Part shown: positions 40,769-40,820 of the stretch, piece after piece
Numbering within the stretch: the stretch's first letter is position 1
Layout of the letters: the number at the start of each line of letters is the position of its first letter
Origin: an uncultured Enterorhabdus sp.
GTDB lineage: Bacteria > Actinomycetota > Coriobacteriia > Coriobacteriales > Eggerthellaceae
Direction: 5' to 3'
NCBI GenBank assembly: GCA_947573925.1
Contig: CANPHS010000006.1
Location: forward strand, 1-40,820
Length of the DNA stretch: 40,820 nt
The notes under the pieces: generated by a model
What the model was told of the DNA's origin: nothing
The model's database searches: none
What the model saw: only the letters and a program-made list of their open reading frames with translations
Position numbers and translations under genes: made by a program

Positions 40769-40820
40769 CACTGGGACGCCTTACCGGGAAGGCTGTCCCT
40801 TTCTGGCTCTCCCCAGACAT

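Noticed and set aside
1-40820. tRNA, rRNA, CRISPR arrays, transposases, phage genes
   Set aside because: None recognised on either strand by eye; tRNAscan-SE and Infernal would settle the RNA question.

Overview
The window comes from a high-GC, strictly gut-type actinobacterium, most likely the Coriobacteriia family Eggerthellaceae (Eggerthella, Gordonibacter, Adlercreutzia and relatives). The evidence is the strong GC bias at third codon positions and two large Tat-exported molybdopterin oxidoreductase clusters with NapG/NapH-like and DmsB/DmsC-like partners. A short membrane LuxR regulator, a bile-acid-type hydroxysteroid dehydrogenase and a rubrerythrin fit the same picture. I could not run a search, so the genus is not assigned.

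Layout. 1-6.4 kb: housekeeping and stress genes, namely a partial membrane protein, IMP dehydrogenase (guaB), a 7alpha-HSDH-like SDR, rubrerythrin and an M18 aminopeptidase. 6.4-8.5 kb: a lipoprotein, a 920-bp gene-free stretch that looks like two divergent small-RNA units with C-rich loops, and a TrpR-like YerC/YecD regulator. 8.6-13.5 kb: an accessory patch with a frameshifted DUF4143 ATPase remnant, a DUF3990 ADP-ribosyltransferase-like gene with an overlapping partner, a DHA2 efflux pump behind a structured leader, and an intact AAA/DUF4143 ATPase behind an AT-rich palindromic promoter. 13.5-21.9 kb: molybdoenzyme cluster 1 (LuxR regulator; NapG, NapH, a duplicated winged-helix protein, catalytic subunit, DmsB, DmsC, TorD). 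Its catalytic gene carries a one-base frameshift. 21.9-28.2 kb: a Cthe_2159-type carbohydrate-binding lipoprotein, DUF4956 and a VTC polyphosphate-polymerase-like protein, divergent from an OmpR-type two-component system; paired 11-bp-phased repeats lie in the shared promoter. 28.5-37.4 kb (minus strand): molybdoenzyme cluster 2 (catalytic subunit, DmsB, DmsC, then after a terminator-like hairpin NapG, NapH and a multi-cluster ferredoxin). 37.8-40.7 kb: a coiled-coil protein followed by a UvrD-like protein with degenerate helicase motifs.

How the genes work together. Each molybdoenzyme cluster encodes a periplasmic-side bis-MGD reductase wired to menaquinol by two alternative routes, a DmsC anchor and a NapGH module. 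This is the anaerobic-respiration pattern by which these gut bacteria reduce or dehydroxylate small organic substrates; the substrates cannot be read from sequence. The TorD beside cluster 1 is the only chaperone of this family in the window.

The most unusual non-coding signal is a pair of ~200-bp palindromic elements (24009-24250 and 30085-30282). Their cores are nearly identical, while their outer arms differ between copies yet stay self-complementary within each copy. Several other long imperfect hairpins sit in gene leaders or between genes. No tRNA, rRNA, CRISPR array or transposase was seen.
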